DNA from: Planctomycetota bacterium
GTDB lineage: Bacteria > Planctomycetota > Phycisphaerae > UBA1845 > PWPN01
DNA: 64,000 nt
Direction: 5' to 3'
NCBI GenBank assembly: GCA_029550525.1
Contig: JAKPHF010000077.1
Span: forward strand, 186,001 to 250,000
A program made the translations under genes and the position numbers. A model generated the notes under the pieces. The model saw only the letters and a program-made list of their open reading frames with translations, ran no database searches and had not been told where the DNA came from. Each line of letters begins with the position of its first letter. Positions within the stretch are counted from its first letter, which is position 1. Below, in pieces: positions 16,867 through 25,257 of the stretch.

Positions 16867-17817
16867 ATGGAGGCGCACGTGCACTTCCCGACCTACCAGC
16901 AAATCCGGCGGCAACAACTGTGGAGCCTGCTCGGCGAACTGCCGGAGCGCCGCCAGCCCGAGGCCCGGTTGCTCCGGACCGAGCAGTGCGACGGCTACAA
17001 GCTCGAGCATCTCGTACTGGATCTCAACGGCATCGAGCCCGTGCCGGCGATCCTGCTGATCCCCGATCGCATCCGTAAACCCGCACCCGGCATGCTCTAC
17101 ATCCACTGGCACGGCGGCAACTATGTGCGGAGCAAGGAGGAACTGCTCGACGGGCGTCCCGTGATGCCCGCGTATGCGCCGGTGTACGCGGAGAAGGGCA
17201 TCGTCGCGTTGGCGATCGACAGTTGGTGCTTCGGCGAGCGGCGTCCCTATCCCGATCCGGCCGACGGCATCAAGGGCGAGACCGACACGTTCAAGGAGAT
17301 GCTTTGGAAGGGGCGGTGCCTGTTCGGCATGATGATGTTCGACGAGTGGCAGGCGGTGAACTATCTGTGCAGCCGGCCCGAGGTTGACCCGAACCGCATC
17401 GGGGCGTTCGGCATCTCCATGGGCGCGACCAAGGCATGGTGGCTGGCCGCCCTCGACGAGCGCGTCCGTTGCTGTATCGACCTGTGCTGTCTGACGGACT
17501 TCGAGGCGCTCATCAAGGCCAAAGGACTCAGCGGTCACGGCATCTACTACTACGTGCCGAGTCTGCTCAAACATTTCCAGACGCACGAGATCAATGAGCT
17601 GATCGTGCCCCGGCCGCGTCTGAGCCTCAACGGCGCGAAGGATCATCTCACACCGCCCGAAGGCGTGAAACGCATCCGCGACCATCTGTACCCGCTATAC
17701 GCCCGCTTTGGCAAAGCCGAGGATTGCCGCATCGAGCTCTTCGATTGCGGCCACCAGGAACTGCCCGAAATGCGCCAGCTCGTGCTCGAATGGCTCGACC
17801 GCTACCTGGTCGCATGA
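16867..17817 (+). CDS. Alpha/beta-hydrolase (dienelactone hydrolase/acetyl-esterase type)
   Basis: A 316-residue hydrolase with the full triad: nucleophile Ser184 in GISMG, Asp259 in GAKDHLTPP and His296 in CGHQELP. The oxyanion region is YIHWHGGNY. The fold resembles the family of prolyl-oligopeptidase-like and acetyl-xylan esterases common in planctomycetes. No signal peptide is seen, so it is probably cytoplasmic. It stands alone between two REP pairs. The likely role is cleavage of an ester, perhaps on a sugar, but the substrate is not known. Confidence 0.82.
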   Translation: MEAHVHFPTYQQIRRQQLWSLLGELPERRQPEARLLRTEQCDGYKLEHLVLDLNGIEPVPAILLIPDRIRKPAPGMLYIHWHGGNYVRSKEELLDGRPVMPAYAPVYAEKGIVALAIDSWCFGERRPYPDPADGIKGETDTFKEMLWKGRCLFGMMMFDEWQAVNYLCSRPEVDPNRIGAFGISMGATKAWWLAALDERVRCCIDLCCLTDFEALIKAKGLSGHGIYYYVPSLLKHFQTHEINELIVPRPRLSLNGAKDHLTPPEGVKRIRDHLYPLYARFGKAEDCRIELFDCGHQELPEMRQLVLEWLDRYLVA

Positions 17818-17889
17818 GCCGGGTCGTGCGGGAGAACCGCTGTGATGTGCGAGCCGACCGGAAAAAGAGGCGGAAGCGCACTGCCTTTG

Positions 17890-18016
17890 AGCGAGCCGCC
17901 AGGCTTGTCCCGGCGGACTCAGCGCGAATGGGTGTACGCTCGTTCGCGTCGGTTTTCACGAGAGGGACGCGCACTGCACTTGGAAAGAGACGGCGGGGGC
18001 AAGCCCCGCCGCTCGC
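17890..18016. repeat. Paired palindromes (REP/BIME-like), copy 2
   Basis: The first unit 17896-17916 reads CCGCCAGGCTTGTCCCGGCGG with one stem mismatch; the second at 17992-18010 reads GGCGGGGGCAAGCCCCGCC. Order and spacing match copy 1. A preceding TGGAAAGAGAC block is shared with copy 3, so conservation reaches beyond the stem. Confidence 0.75.
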
Positions 18017-18061
18017 GGCAAACGCTCACAGTCCTTTCGTCCGGCTCCTAGCACAGACCTT

Positions 18062-18112
18062 GCAGCTCATAGCTCATTTGATGCCAGCTCCCAGTCCCCA
18101 GGTCCTGCACTC
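18062..18112. repeat. Heptad-repeat array 6 (AGCTCAT family)
   Basis: 7-bp steps GCAGCTC ATAGCTC ATTTGAT GCCAGCT CCCAGTC CCCAGGT CCTGCAC run up to the stop of the membrane protein gene. The later units drift toward a CCCAGTC form. The array is not paired with an inverted partner. Confidence 0.65.
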
Positions 18113-19384
18113 TCACGCCGCGAATCCCGTCACCGGGCCGTGCGGCGAATCGTAGAGCATGAGCATGCCGATCCATAGCTGCAGGACCGCTGCGATAACC
18201 ACAAGAAAGATGAACAGCAGCGTGAAGAACTTTGCCCGCCGGCTGACGCGCGTGATGATGGCCAGGAGCAGCGTGCACAGGACGATGGTCACGCCGAACA
18301 CGACGTGCCAGAAGAGCCGATCGTTCATCCAGTCGAGATCGCGGTTTCGAACAGGTTCGAGCAGGGCGGTCAATCTCCAGTCGCCGGTCATCCACAGGCC
18401 ACCGACCGCGGTAATCGCCGCGAGGATCAGCGACGTCAACCAGAACCGGGCGGGGAAGATGGGCAGCAACATGGTCGGCGGGGCAATCACCGGCGGAGCA
18501 GGTGCGATGGGCTGCGCGGGGCCCTCCGCGAACTCTTGTACGACCGGCTGAGTGACCCGAGGCGGCTGCGGCGGAATGCGCGAGGCGGGTAGCGGTCCGT
18601 AATCCTGGGACCAGCGGCGTATAGACAAGCCGATGGCGGCCATGGCGAAACTGAGCGTGAGTCCGACCATCAGGAGGTGCAACTGCACGGGTGGAATGAA
18701 GCGCCTCACCCACGTGGGATGTTCATGCCCTGCGTGTTCGTGGGTGTCACCCTGGGGTGCCTCCTCCGCGGCGGCGGATAACTCGCTCGGCTCGACCGTT
18801 GTGTCGGCCGGCGCAGTCGCCGACGAATCCGGCTCATGTTGTCGGTCTTCCTGAGGTTGACTCACCTCGAGTGGGCCGGCATGCGGCTGAGCGGCTGCCA
18901 CCGCCGTCCCATAGCGATAAACCGACTCGCCCGAATACCACGCACCCACCACCATGAGCACCAGTGCGGCCGTCATCACGATGAGGCCGGGCCAGTACAG
19001 CTTGCGGCGCACGTTATCCGAGCCGGCCAGCCAGATCATCGCTGTCACCACGGCTACGGCCGTACCGATCGACTCGTACCACACGTGCCGGATCATGTAA
19101 TGCCACTGCACGTCCGACCACGGACTGTGCCGGACCACCTCGCGCCATCTCGAGTCGATCGAAGTCTGCGGGGCCACTACTTCGCGGAACGCGTAGGCTC
19201 CCAGCGTGACGGCGGGTATGGCCAGAAGCGCGCCAAGAAGGATCATCCACCGGCCACCGGTCCGAATGGCACTCCTGGGCCAGAACAGGCTGATCCATTC
19301 GAGAATGACGCCCATGCCGAGCAGGCCCAGCGGAAAATGCAAGATCACCACGTGCCAGTTGGGGGAAATGAAAGGTTCGATCAT
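18113..19384 (-). CDS. Multi-pass membrane protein with N-terminal DUF2231-like region
   Basis: A 423-residue protein. The first part (HVVILHFPLGLLGMGVILEW, then helices near 48-66, 108-125 and 133-150) resembles DUF2231 integral membrane domains. A hydrophilic linker rich in Pro, Glu and Ala and with a His cluster (DTHEHAGHEHP) follows at about 165-230. The C-terminal half has four to five more helices separated by a Pro-rich stretch. Such proteins accompany respiratory or metal-related genes in planctomycetes, but no role is established. It is on the opposite strand to the esterase and ends against a heptad array. Confidence 0.65.
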   Translation of the reverse strand: MIEPFISPNWHVVILHFPLGLLGMGVILEWISLFWPRSAIRTGGRWMILLGALLAIPAVTLGAYAFREVVAPQTSIDSRWREVVRHSPWSDVQWHYMIRHVWYESIGTAVAVVTAMIWLAGSDNVRRKLYWPGLIVMTAALVLMVVGAWYSGESVYRYGTAVAAAQPHAGPLEVSQPQEDRQHEPDSSATAPADTTVEPSELSAAAEEAPQGDTHEHAGHEHPTWVRRFIPPVQLHLLMVGLTLSFAMAAIGLSIRRWSQDYGPLPASRIPPQPPRVTQPVVQEFAEGPAQPIAPAPPVIAPPTMLLPIFPARFWLTSLILAAITAVGGLWMTGDWRLTALLEPVRNRDLDWMNDRLFWHVVFGVTIVLCTLLLAIITRVSRRAKFFTLLFIFLVVIAAVLQLWIGMLMLYDSPHGPVTGFAA

Positions 19385-19610
19385 GGTTTCGTTTGCTCCG
19401 CGTGACGATGGGGGACCGGCCTGCCGCCGGACAGGGCTCGCTCGAGTTCATGTAAGACATAGGGACAAGGACCGAGGCTTTCCACTATTGCGAGCGTCCG
19501 GAGTATATACGGGCCGCCGCAGCCGCGGAATCGTGTTTGGCCTGATGACGTGAACGGGGAATTGCCGAGTGACTGAAAATCGGCACCACAAGCAAGAAGT
19601 CAACTATCCG

Positions 19611-19958
19611 TCACTCGGCGTGCAGCATGCGCAGGTAGCGGTAATCGTAGATGCCGGAGCTATGACCGTCGGACCATTCGATCTGCAACGCGTAGTTGCC
19701 GACCAGATGACCGCCGACCGCCTCCAGTTTTTCGGCCGGAGCCTGTTTGAGCACGGGCAACAGAGTGCGGCTCTGCTGTTCCTTCTCCGTTCGGCAGGCG
19801 GCACACGGGCAGTGTTGCCGCAGGACGGCTACCGGCCAACGGCTGACCGCACCATCGGCCCAGGTGATGTGCAGCGTCTGATTCTTCAAATCCAGGTCCA
19901 GGCTGACCGGTTGAATTTGTTCAGCTGACAGCGCTTGAGGATTCACGTTCGACACCAT
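19611..19958 (-). CDS. DUF971 (GBBH-like N-terminal) domain protein
   Basis: A 115-residue protein with the DUF971 pattern: LHITWADGAVSRWPV, then LRQHCPCAACRTE with three cysteines, and VGNYALQIEWSDGHSSGIYDY near the end. The domain also forms the N terminus of gamma-butyrobetaine hydroxylase, where it binds zinc, and often occurs beside Fe-S cluster carriers. A single gene here. Role unknown; a metal- or Fe-S-linked one is plausible. Confidence 0.85.
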   Translation of the reverse strand: MVSNVNPQALSAEQIQPVSLDLDLKNQTLHITWADGAVSRWPVAVLRQHCPCAACRTEKEQQSRTLLPVLKQAPAEKLEAVGGHLVGNYALQIEWSDGHSSGIYDYRYLRMLHAE

Positions 19959-20019
19959 TCACCTCGAAACTATGGACGGCCATTATAGTTCCGAAGCGTC
20001 GCCGCGTCTCGCCGAGGGG

Positions 20020-20457
20020 TCAGGCCCGGCCGTGGATGTACTGGTGCATGTACTCGATGGTGACCTGCTGCTGAGCCGCCTCGTAGGCCATGAGGTCGCC
20101 GATCGAAATGAGGCCGACCAACTGTCCGTTTTCCATGGTCGGCAGGTGACGCAGGCGTCGGCGCGTCATGATTTCCTCGCATTCCTGGACCGTCGTCGCG
20201 GGCGTGCAGTGCACGACCTTGCCGGTCATGACCTCGCGGACGCGGGTGGTCTCCGGCGACCGCGCTTCCGCGACCACTCGGCTGAGGATATCCCGCTCCG
20301 TCAGGATGCCCACCATGCCGATCGCCGGATCGACCACCACCAGCGCTCCCACCCGGTGATCATTCATCCGGCGGGCGGCTGTGAGGATGGTCTCATCCGG
20401 CCCGATGGTCAGCACGGCATTTCCCTTGCGGTCGAGGATGTCTTTTGCAGTCGCCAT
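20020..20457 (-). CDS. Tandem CBS-domain protein
   Basis: A 145-residue protein made of two CBS repeats (about 8-60 and 75-130): LTIGPDETILTAARRMNDHRVGALVVV and GILTERDIL in the first, VHCTPATTVQECEEIMTRRRLRHLP and LVGLISIGDLM in the second. CBS pairs bind adenine nucleotides and act as energy sensors. I use the ATG at 20457, with AGGAGC just upstream; the open frame runs on to 20580 but that part is AT-rich leader. No attached enzymatic domain, so it probably regulates another protein. Confidence 0.88.
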   Translation of the reverse strand: MATAKDILDRKGNAVLTIGPDETILTAARRMNDHRVGALVVVDPAIGMVGILTERDILSRVVAEARSPETTRVREVMTGKVVHCTPATTVQECEEIMTRRRLRHLPTMENGQLVGLISIGDLMAYEAAQQQVTIEYMHQYIHGRA

Positions 20458-20658
20458 AAGCGCTCCTGTACGTGTCGCGTCCGGATTTCCCTCGGCGTGA
20501 AGTGTCTGCCCGATGTAGGGTAGTCTGACATGAGGCAAAAAGAAATGCAAGTCTTTTATTTGTAAATGCTTGTGAATCAATTCACAAGGATCGCGGTAGC
20601 GGAGGGTGACGTTTGCGCGAAGAAAGCTATCGCCGGTGGGGCATGCTGGCGGGGTGAC

Positions 20659-21354
20659 TCAGAGAACCTGGCTTTGGCGGTCGCAATCGGGACGGCGGGA
20701 CTCGGCGATGAGTCGATTCAACTCGCTGATGGCTTCGCGCAATCCCTCAGCGCCAGGATGCACGCGGGCGGTGCGCTCGTACCAGGCCAGCGCTTTTTCC
20801 CAGCGGCCCGACGCGGCATAGCAGTGTCCCAGGCCAGCCAGCGCTGCGTAATGCACCGGATTGCGACGAAGCACCTCCAGCAGATCGCGGCGGGCTTTCG
20901 AGTAGTTGCCCTGTAGAAAGTGAACGATGGCTCGCTGATTGTATGCCTCGGCGAAATCCGGATAACGATGAATCAGTCGGCTGAGCAGCACGCGGGCTTC
21001 TTCCAGCCGCGTCTCGCCCATCATCCGCACCGCCTGGCGTAGGCCGCAATTGGCCTGGTCGCCTCCGGCTCGGAACCAGATGGACCACAGCGTGTTTTCG
21101 GCGAGGTTCACGATAAAACGATCATTGTGTCGCAACAGGCAGGCGATGGCCGGGCAATCCTCCATGGTCCCGGTGAGCGAGAGGCAAAACAAGGCCACTT
21201 TCACGGCATCCTCGTTCTCGCAGAATAACAACTCGCGAAGTGCGGAGTTCGGCCACTCCCTTCGGATGTGTCGGGCGAGCAATTCGAAGTCGCCCGTCTC
21301 GAGAATCGGCCGCATCAACTCGACGAACTGCTGGTCGGAAGAATACGTGGCCAT
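20659..21354 (-). CDS. Tetratricopeptide-repeat protein
   Basis: A 231-residue protein without a signal peptide. Residues 1-100 are helical and HEAT-like. From about 115 to 215 there are two to three TPR units (LLSRLIHRYPDFAEAYNQRA, LLEVLRRNPVHYAALAGLGH, ALAWYERTARVHPGAEGL). TPR arrays act as protein-binding scaffolds. The N-terminal part contains paired Cys that do not form an obvious site. The partner is unknown. Confidence 0.75.
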   Translation of the reverse strand: MATYSSDQQFVELMRPILETGDFELLARHIRREWPNSALRELLFCENEDAVKVALFCLSLTGTMEDCPAIACLLRHNDRFIVNLAENTLWSIWFRAGGDQANCGLRQAVRMMGETRLEEARVLLSRLIHRYPDFAEAYNQRAIVHFLQGNYSKARRDLLEVLRRNPVHYAALAGLGHCYAASGRWEKALAWYERTARVHPGAEGLREAISELNRLIAESRRPDCDRQSQVL

Positions 21355-21600
21355 GACGATCTCTGAGTCCGTTCACGTGGCTCCCGCGAACGAACGCAGG
21401 AGCATCGCACGAAGGCGCACCAGACGGGCCGGTCAAAACGTTGAAGGGCGAGCAGGTTCTGCCGTCGCCGGAACCGTCTCGGGCGATGCGACTCCGTCGC
21501 ACCTGAGCCAACGGTATCCTAGGCGGGTTGTGAAGAGCCGGCCAAATTCCGGGCGGATAAGCGTCGTGATTGGTGGGAAATGAACGAACTGGGGCGAACA

Positions 21601-21626
21601 CCCCGCCCGTTGCTGAGCGGGCGGGG
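21601..21626. terminator. GC-rich hairpin downstream of the Gfo/Idh gene
   Basis: A perfect 9-bp stem CCCCGCCCG/CGGGCGGGG with an 8-nt loop, 36 nt beyond the stop of the reverse-strand oxidoreductase gene. There is no T run, so it could be a rho-assisted terminator or a repeat. Confidence 0.4.
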
Positions 21627-21661
21627 CGCCCGCGTTCAGATGCGTGTAACCGGATTGGGCG

Positions 21662-22723
21662 TCAGACGACCACGTCCACGCTGCGACCGGTCCCGGCGGA
21701 CCTGTAGATCGCATCGATCACGGCCATGTAGCGCAAGCCCGCCGCCACGTCGGGAAGGATGTCGTCGCCGGGGATGCCGCGTACAGCCCGGATGAAATCG
21801 GCCTCCACCGTCCACGTCCGGCGCTCGGTTTCGGGAATCGCGATCGGCGACATGGATTCTTCGCCGCGCTTGGCCCCTTCGATTTGTTCGAGGTTCTCGT
21901 CCACGTTGAAGTCGTAGACGAGCGTTCCTTCCGTGCCGTGGATGGCGAGGTGATCGGACGGGCCGTGCGAACTGACCCCGTTGAAAAGCAGAACCCCGAT
22001 CGCTCCATTGGGGTACTCGGCCAGCACGTTGACTGATTCGGGGATCTCGACCGGCGTCATTACGCCGGTCTCGGGGTGCGGACGCTCGCGGGTCCAGATG
22101 CGGTTGAGGGCGGTCACACGGCTGATGGGGCCCAGCCAGCGATCGAGCACTTCAAGATAGATGCCGAGGGTTAACACGTTCTGGCCCGATTGTTCCTTCT
22201 GCAGTCGCCAGCCCAGGGGCGTTTGCGGGTCGAGCAGCACGCCGTTGACGCTGGTCAACGTCAACTGTCGCACTTCGCCCACGAAGCGTTCCGCACCGAG
22301 CAGCCGTTTCATGGTGCGATCTCCGCCCATGCCCATGGGGGGCGGGCAGAACCGGACCACCCGGTCGGGGTGGGCGGCCGCGGCTGCGGCGATCTGCCGG
22401 GCCTCGTCCAGGTTCATGCACATGCGCGACTGACAGAACACGTGCTTGCCCGCGGTCAGGGCGGCTACGGTGATCTCGCAGTGCATGTAGGGCGTCGTGC
22501 CGATCCAGATGATGTCCACGTCGTCCATGCCCACGATCTCGTGCCAGTCGTAGGCGACCTTGGGCACGTTGAACTCCTCGGCGAACTGTCGTGCCGACAT
22601 GGAGTGGCGATTGCACACCGCCACCACCTCGACGTCGTCGAGGGCGGCCAGCCCCGGCATGTGTCGCTGACGGACGATGGATCCTGCCCCGATGATTCCG
22701 ATTTTGAGTTTTTCGTTTGCCAT
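21662..22723 (-). CDS. Gfo/Idh/MocA-family oxidoreductase
   Basis: A 353-residue NAD(P)-dependent sugar dehydrogenase. The Rossmann start is KIGIIGAGSIVRQRHMPGL, followed by VAVCNRHSMSARQFAEEFNVPKVAYDWHEIV and GKHVFCQSRMCMNLDEAR; family members normally have EKP at that last point, and here it reads QSR, so the usual Lys is replaced. The C-terminal domain is present. I start at ATG 22723. Downstream on the same strand is no partner, but a DUF1080 gene lies just upstream on the same strand, which suggests 3-keto-glycoside metabolism. Confidence 0.85.
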   Translation of the reverse strand: MANEKLKIGIIGAGSIVRQRHMPGLAALDDVEVVAVCNRHSMSARQFAEEFNVPKVAYDWHEIVGMDDVDIIWIGTTPYMHCEITVAALTAGKHVFCQSRMCMNLDEARQIAAAAAAHPDRVVRFCPPPMGMGGDRTMKRLLGAERFVGEVRQLTLTSVNGVLLDPQTPLGWRLQKEQSGQNVLTLGIYLEVLDRWLGPISRVTALNRIWTRERPHPETGVMTPVEIPESVNVLAEYPNGAIGVLLFNGVSSHGPSDHLAIHGTEGTLVYDFNVDENLEQIEGAKRGEESMSPIAIPETERRTWTVEADFIRAVRGIPGDDILPDVAAGLRYMAVIDAIYRSAGTGRSVDVVV

Positions 22724-22821
22724 GATCGATAGAATAGAGCAACGCGGCCCGTTGCACCAATCACGTTCGGGCCGCTGCAAACCGGCCGGAACGCCGGCAT
22801 GGAATTAATCGTCGTTTCCGG

Positions 22822-23637
22822 TCAGCCGTTGTAAGGTTGAAACGCCCAGTCGATCTCGCGAAGCTTGTTCCGCAGAGGCGTCAGCAGTTCCTCGTGATCA
22901 TCCTCCAACTCTCGAATCCAGATATTGCGGAACCGCACGGGAGAGCCATGATACTGGATGCTCAACGGCAGTTTGTCGGGATGAGCCTCGTAGTAGGGCG
23001 GCACGCGGTAGTTCGTTCGGCCCAGCAGCTCGAAGTTGTGTTGCACCACCACGCCGTTGTGCAGCACGGTGACGCGAGCGTGCTCGCGTAGCTTGCCTTT
23101 TTCGTCGAAGCGCGGGGCTTTGAAAATGATGTCGAATGTTTGCCATTCGCCGGGCTTGCGGGAGGCGTTCACGAACGGCGGCCGTTGCTTGTAGATCGAG
23201 GCGACCATGCCGTCGACGTACGTCTCGTTTTCGTACGAGTCCAGAATCTGGATTTCGTAATAACCCATGAAGAAGATGCCGCTGTTGCCGCGCTGCTGGC
23301 CGGTGCCTTTGACCTCAACCGGCGAAGCCCATTCGACGTGCAACTGGCAATCTCCGAACGCCTGTTTGGTGGTGATGCTGCTGCCGCAGATGGCCACGCC
23401 GTCCTCGATCTTCCATTTTTCGGCGCCTTCCCACGCCGAGAGGTCCTTCCCGTCAAACAGCACGATGGCGTCCGACGGCGGCTTGCCAAGCCCGCCCGGA
23501 TCGATGGCCTTGGGGACGGGCCATTCCACGCCGCTCAACCACGGCGGTCGCTGCGGGGCCGCAGCATGCAAGAAGAGTGCACCGATCAGAATCCCGGTTC
23601 CGAAAAGTCCCAGGGGCAAGCCGATTTTTCGTGTCAT
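22822..23637 (-). CDS. DUF1080 protein (3-keto-disaccharide hydrolase type), exported
   Basis: A 271-residue protein with an N-terminal hydrophobic segment at about 6-24 acting as signal or anchor, then the DUF1080 jelly-roll: DAIVLFDGKDLSAWEGAEKW, GVAICGSSITTKQAFGDCQLHVEW, NSGIFFMGYYEIQILDSYEN, and NIWIRELED near the end. Members of this family have been shown to hydrolyse 3-keto-glycosides. It precedes the Gfo/Idh/MocA gene on the same strand; such oxidoreductases make the 3-keto form, so the two may act in sequence. Confidence 0.87.
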   Translation of the reverse strand: MTRKIGLPLGLFGTGILIGALFLHAAAPQRPPWLSGVEWPVPKAIDPGGLGKPPSDAIVLFDGKDLSAWEGAEKWKIEDGVAICGSSITTKQAFGDCQLHVEWASPVEVKGTGQQRGNSGIFFMGYYEIQILDSYENETYVDGMVASIYKQRPPFVNASRKPGEWQTFDIIFKAPRFDEKGKLREHARVTVLHNGVVVQHNFELLGRTNYRVPPYYEAHPDKLPLSIQYHGSPVRFRNIWIRELEDDHEELLTPLRNKLREIDWAFQPYNG

Positions 23638-23850
23638 GAGATGTGATCTCCCCGCCGGTGTTCAACATGCCGGCAGCCCTTCCGCGAGGCCGCGCGCCAT
23701 CAGAATTAACCGCTCATCGTGGATAACTCAAGCTGTTCGCGCGTACCGATGCCGGGTTTCGCGAGAAGTGTGTGAAATGAGAGGGAAAAGCAACGGCGGT
23801 TGCGGACCCGGTTTGAGGTAGTGTCGAGAAGGAAAGCAGGTTGCATTTGA

Positions 23851-23940
23851 AAAGAGACAGCGGGGGCAAGTCCACCGCTCGCTCGGCGAGACGTGCGTCG
23901 GAGCACGAAAAGCGAGCCGCCGGGCTTGCCCCGGCGGACT
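23851..23940. repeat. Paired palindromes (REP/BIME-like), copy 3
   Basis: This pair has the opposite order: the GGGGGCAAG unit first (23851-23883, imperfect) and the CCGCCGGG-CTTGC-CCCGGCGG unit second (23917-23937). An extended GCATTTGAAAAGAGAC block precedes it, as in copy 2. The pair lies in a 400-nt gap without genes (23638-24040); a degenerate single unit follows the next gene at 24750-24778. Confidence 0.72.
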
Positions 23941-24040
23941 CAGTCCGACCGGGTGTGCCTACCGACGCGCCCGCTGGTTGCCGGGGCCGGACGGGGGCGG
24001 TAATCTGACGCGCGGAATATCTTTTCACAGGAGTGTCATC

Positions 24041-24724
24041 ATGCGCTACGCACACGTTCTTTCTCTCGCGGTGGCGGCCCTGGGCTTCGTGCTGCTGGTG
24101 GATGGGCGGGCGGCTGAGCAAGCGGGACAGGTCAAGGAGCTGTTCAATGGCCGCAATCTCGACGGGTGGCGATATTACCTGGCCGACCATCTGACGGGCA
24201 TGGAGGACGTGTGGAGCGTCAAGGACGGCGTGCTGGTCTGCAAGGGTGAGCCCATGGGCTACATCTACACCAAGCAGGCTTTCAAAAACTTCCGCGTGAG
24301 CCTGGAGTACCGTTGGGGGGGCGAAAAGCCGGGCAACAGCGGTGTGCTCATGCGGCTGAATGGCAAGCCCATGCCCTTGCCGCGCTGCCTCGAGTGCCAG
24401 CTCCAGCACGGCAAGGCCGGTGATCTGTATGGCTTTCACGGGATGAAGCTGGCCGGCGACGAGGGGCGGCTGCGCCAGGTGAAGGGACACGAATTGGGCG
24501 GCGATCTGACCGGCGTGGCCCGAGCGGCCGGGGCTGAGAACGAGCCCGGCCAGTGGAACAAGGTCGAAGTCGTCGCTCAGGGCGGCTCGTTGCGCGTGAC
24601 CATGAACGGCAAGCTCGTCAACGAAGCGAAGGACGCCGAGGTCGTGGCGGGGCCCATCGGTCTGCAATCCGAGGGCGGCGAGGTCCACTTCCGCAATATT
24701 CGCGTCGAGACGTTGCCCGACTGA
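24041..24724 (+). CDS. DUF1080 protein, second copy, exported
   Basis: A 227-residue secreted protein: signal peptide 1-24 (ending DGRAAEQ), then the DUF1080 domain with VKELFNGRNLDGWRYY, KDGVLVCKGEPMGYIYTKQAF, GGEKPGNSGVLMRL and a C-terminal IGLQSEGGEVHFRNIRVE. ACAGGAG upstream of the ATG at 24041 sets the start. It is divergent from the first DUF1080 gene. The two are only distantly alike, so they may have different glycoside substrates. Confidence 0.88.
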   Translation: MRYAHVLSLAVAALGFVLLVDGRAAEQAGQVKELFNGRNLDGWRYYLADHLTGMEDVWSVKDGVLVCKGEPMGYIYTKQAFKNFRVSLEYRWGGEKPGNSGVLMRLNGKPMPLPRCLECQLQHGKAGDLYGFHGMKLAGDEGRLRQVKGHELGGDLTGVARAAGAENEPGQWNKVEVVAQGGSLRVTMNGKLVNEAKDAEVVAGPIGLQSEGGEVHFRNIRVETLPD

Positions 24725-24749
24725 TCGCAACGCTTACGACAGCAAACCG

Positions 24750-24778
24750 CGAGCCGCCGGGCTTGTGCCCGTGCGGCT
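24750..24778. repeat. Degenerate REP-like palindrome
   Basis: GAGCCGCCGGGCTTGTGCCC followed by GTGCGG resembles the CCGCCGGG-CTTGT-CCCGGCGG unit with two extra bases on the right arm. It has no inverted partner close by. Confidence 0.5.
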
Positions 24779-24851
24779 CATCCGACCGCGTGCGATGACA
24801 ACGGGTGCGAAGGTCATCAATTCACTTCTCCCGCGTCAAAGGAGCACCATC

Positions 24852-25257
24852 ATGCACGGACCTGGAATGACCGAAATGATCGTGGTTGTCTTCCCAACTC
24901 AGCCTGCTGGGATTGATGGTCGCCGGTGGTTGGAAAATGCTGGAGAAAGCGAATCAGCCGGGCTGGGGCGTACTGATCCCAGCTTACAACCTCGTACTCG
25001 CGTTGCGTCTGGCCGGCAAGCCGATTTGGTGGATCATCCTGCTGTTCATCCCGATCGTCAACTTCTTCGTCGGGGTTGCAGTGGCGGTGGCGATTTCGCG
25101 GAATTTCGGGAAAGGATTCTTGTTCGGTCTGGGCCTTTTGTTCCTTCCCTACATCTTCTGCCCCATTCTCGGCTTCGGCCGCGCCGAGTACGTGCCCGCC
25201 GGTCTGCCATCCATGGATCAATTGGGAGCAGATCCGCGCGCGGCGGCGATTCGCTGA
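24852..25257 (+). pseudogene. Small DUF5684-like membrane protein with N-terminal frameshift
   Basis: Helices and the motif MLEKANQPGWGVLIPAYNL, then the AGKPIWWIILLFIPIVNF segment, fit DUF5684-type signal-peptidase-associated membrane proteins. The good ribosome site (AAAGGAG) and ATG at 24852 start MHGPGMTEMIVVVF, but that frame leaves the family sequence near 24890. The conserved part SQLSLLGLMVAGGWKM lies in the +1 frame and has only a TTG at 24886 without ribosome site. One base lost or gained would join them. The 3' end overlaps the convergent gene by 40 nt. Confidence 0.55.
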
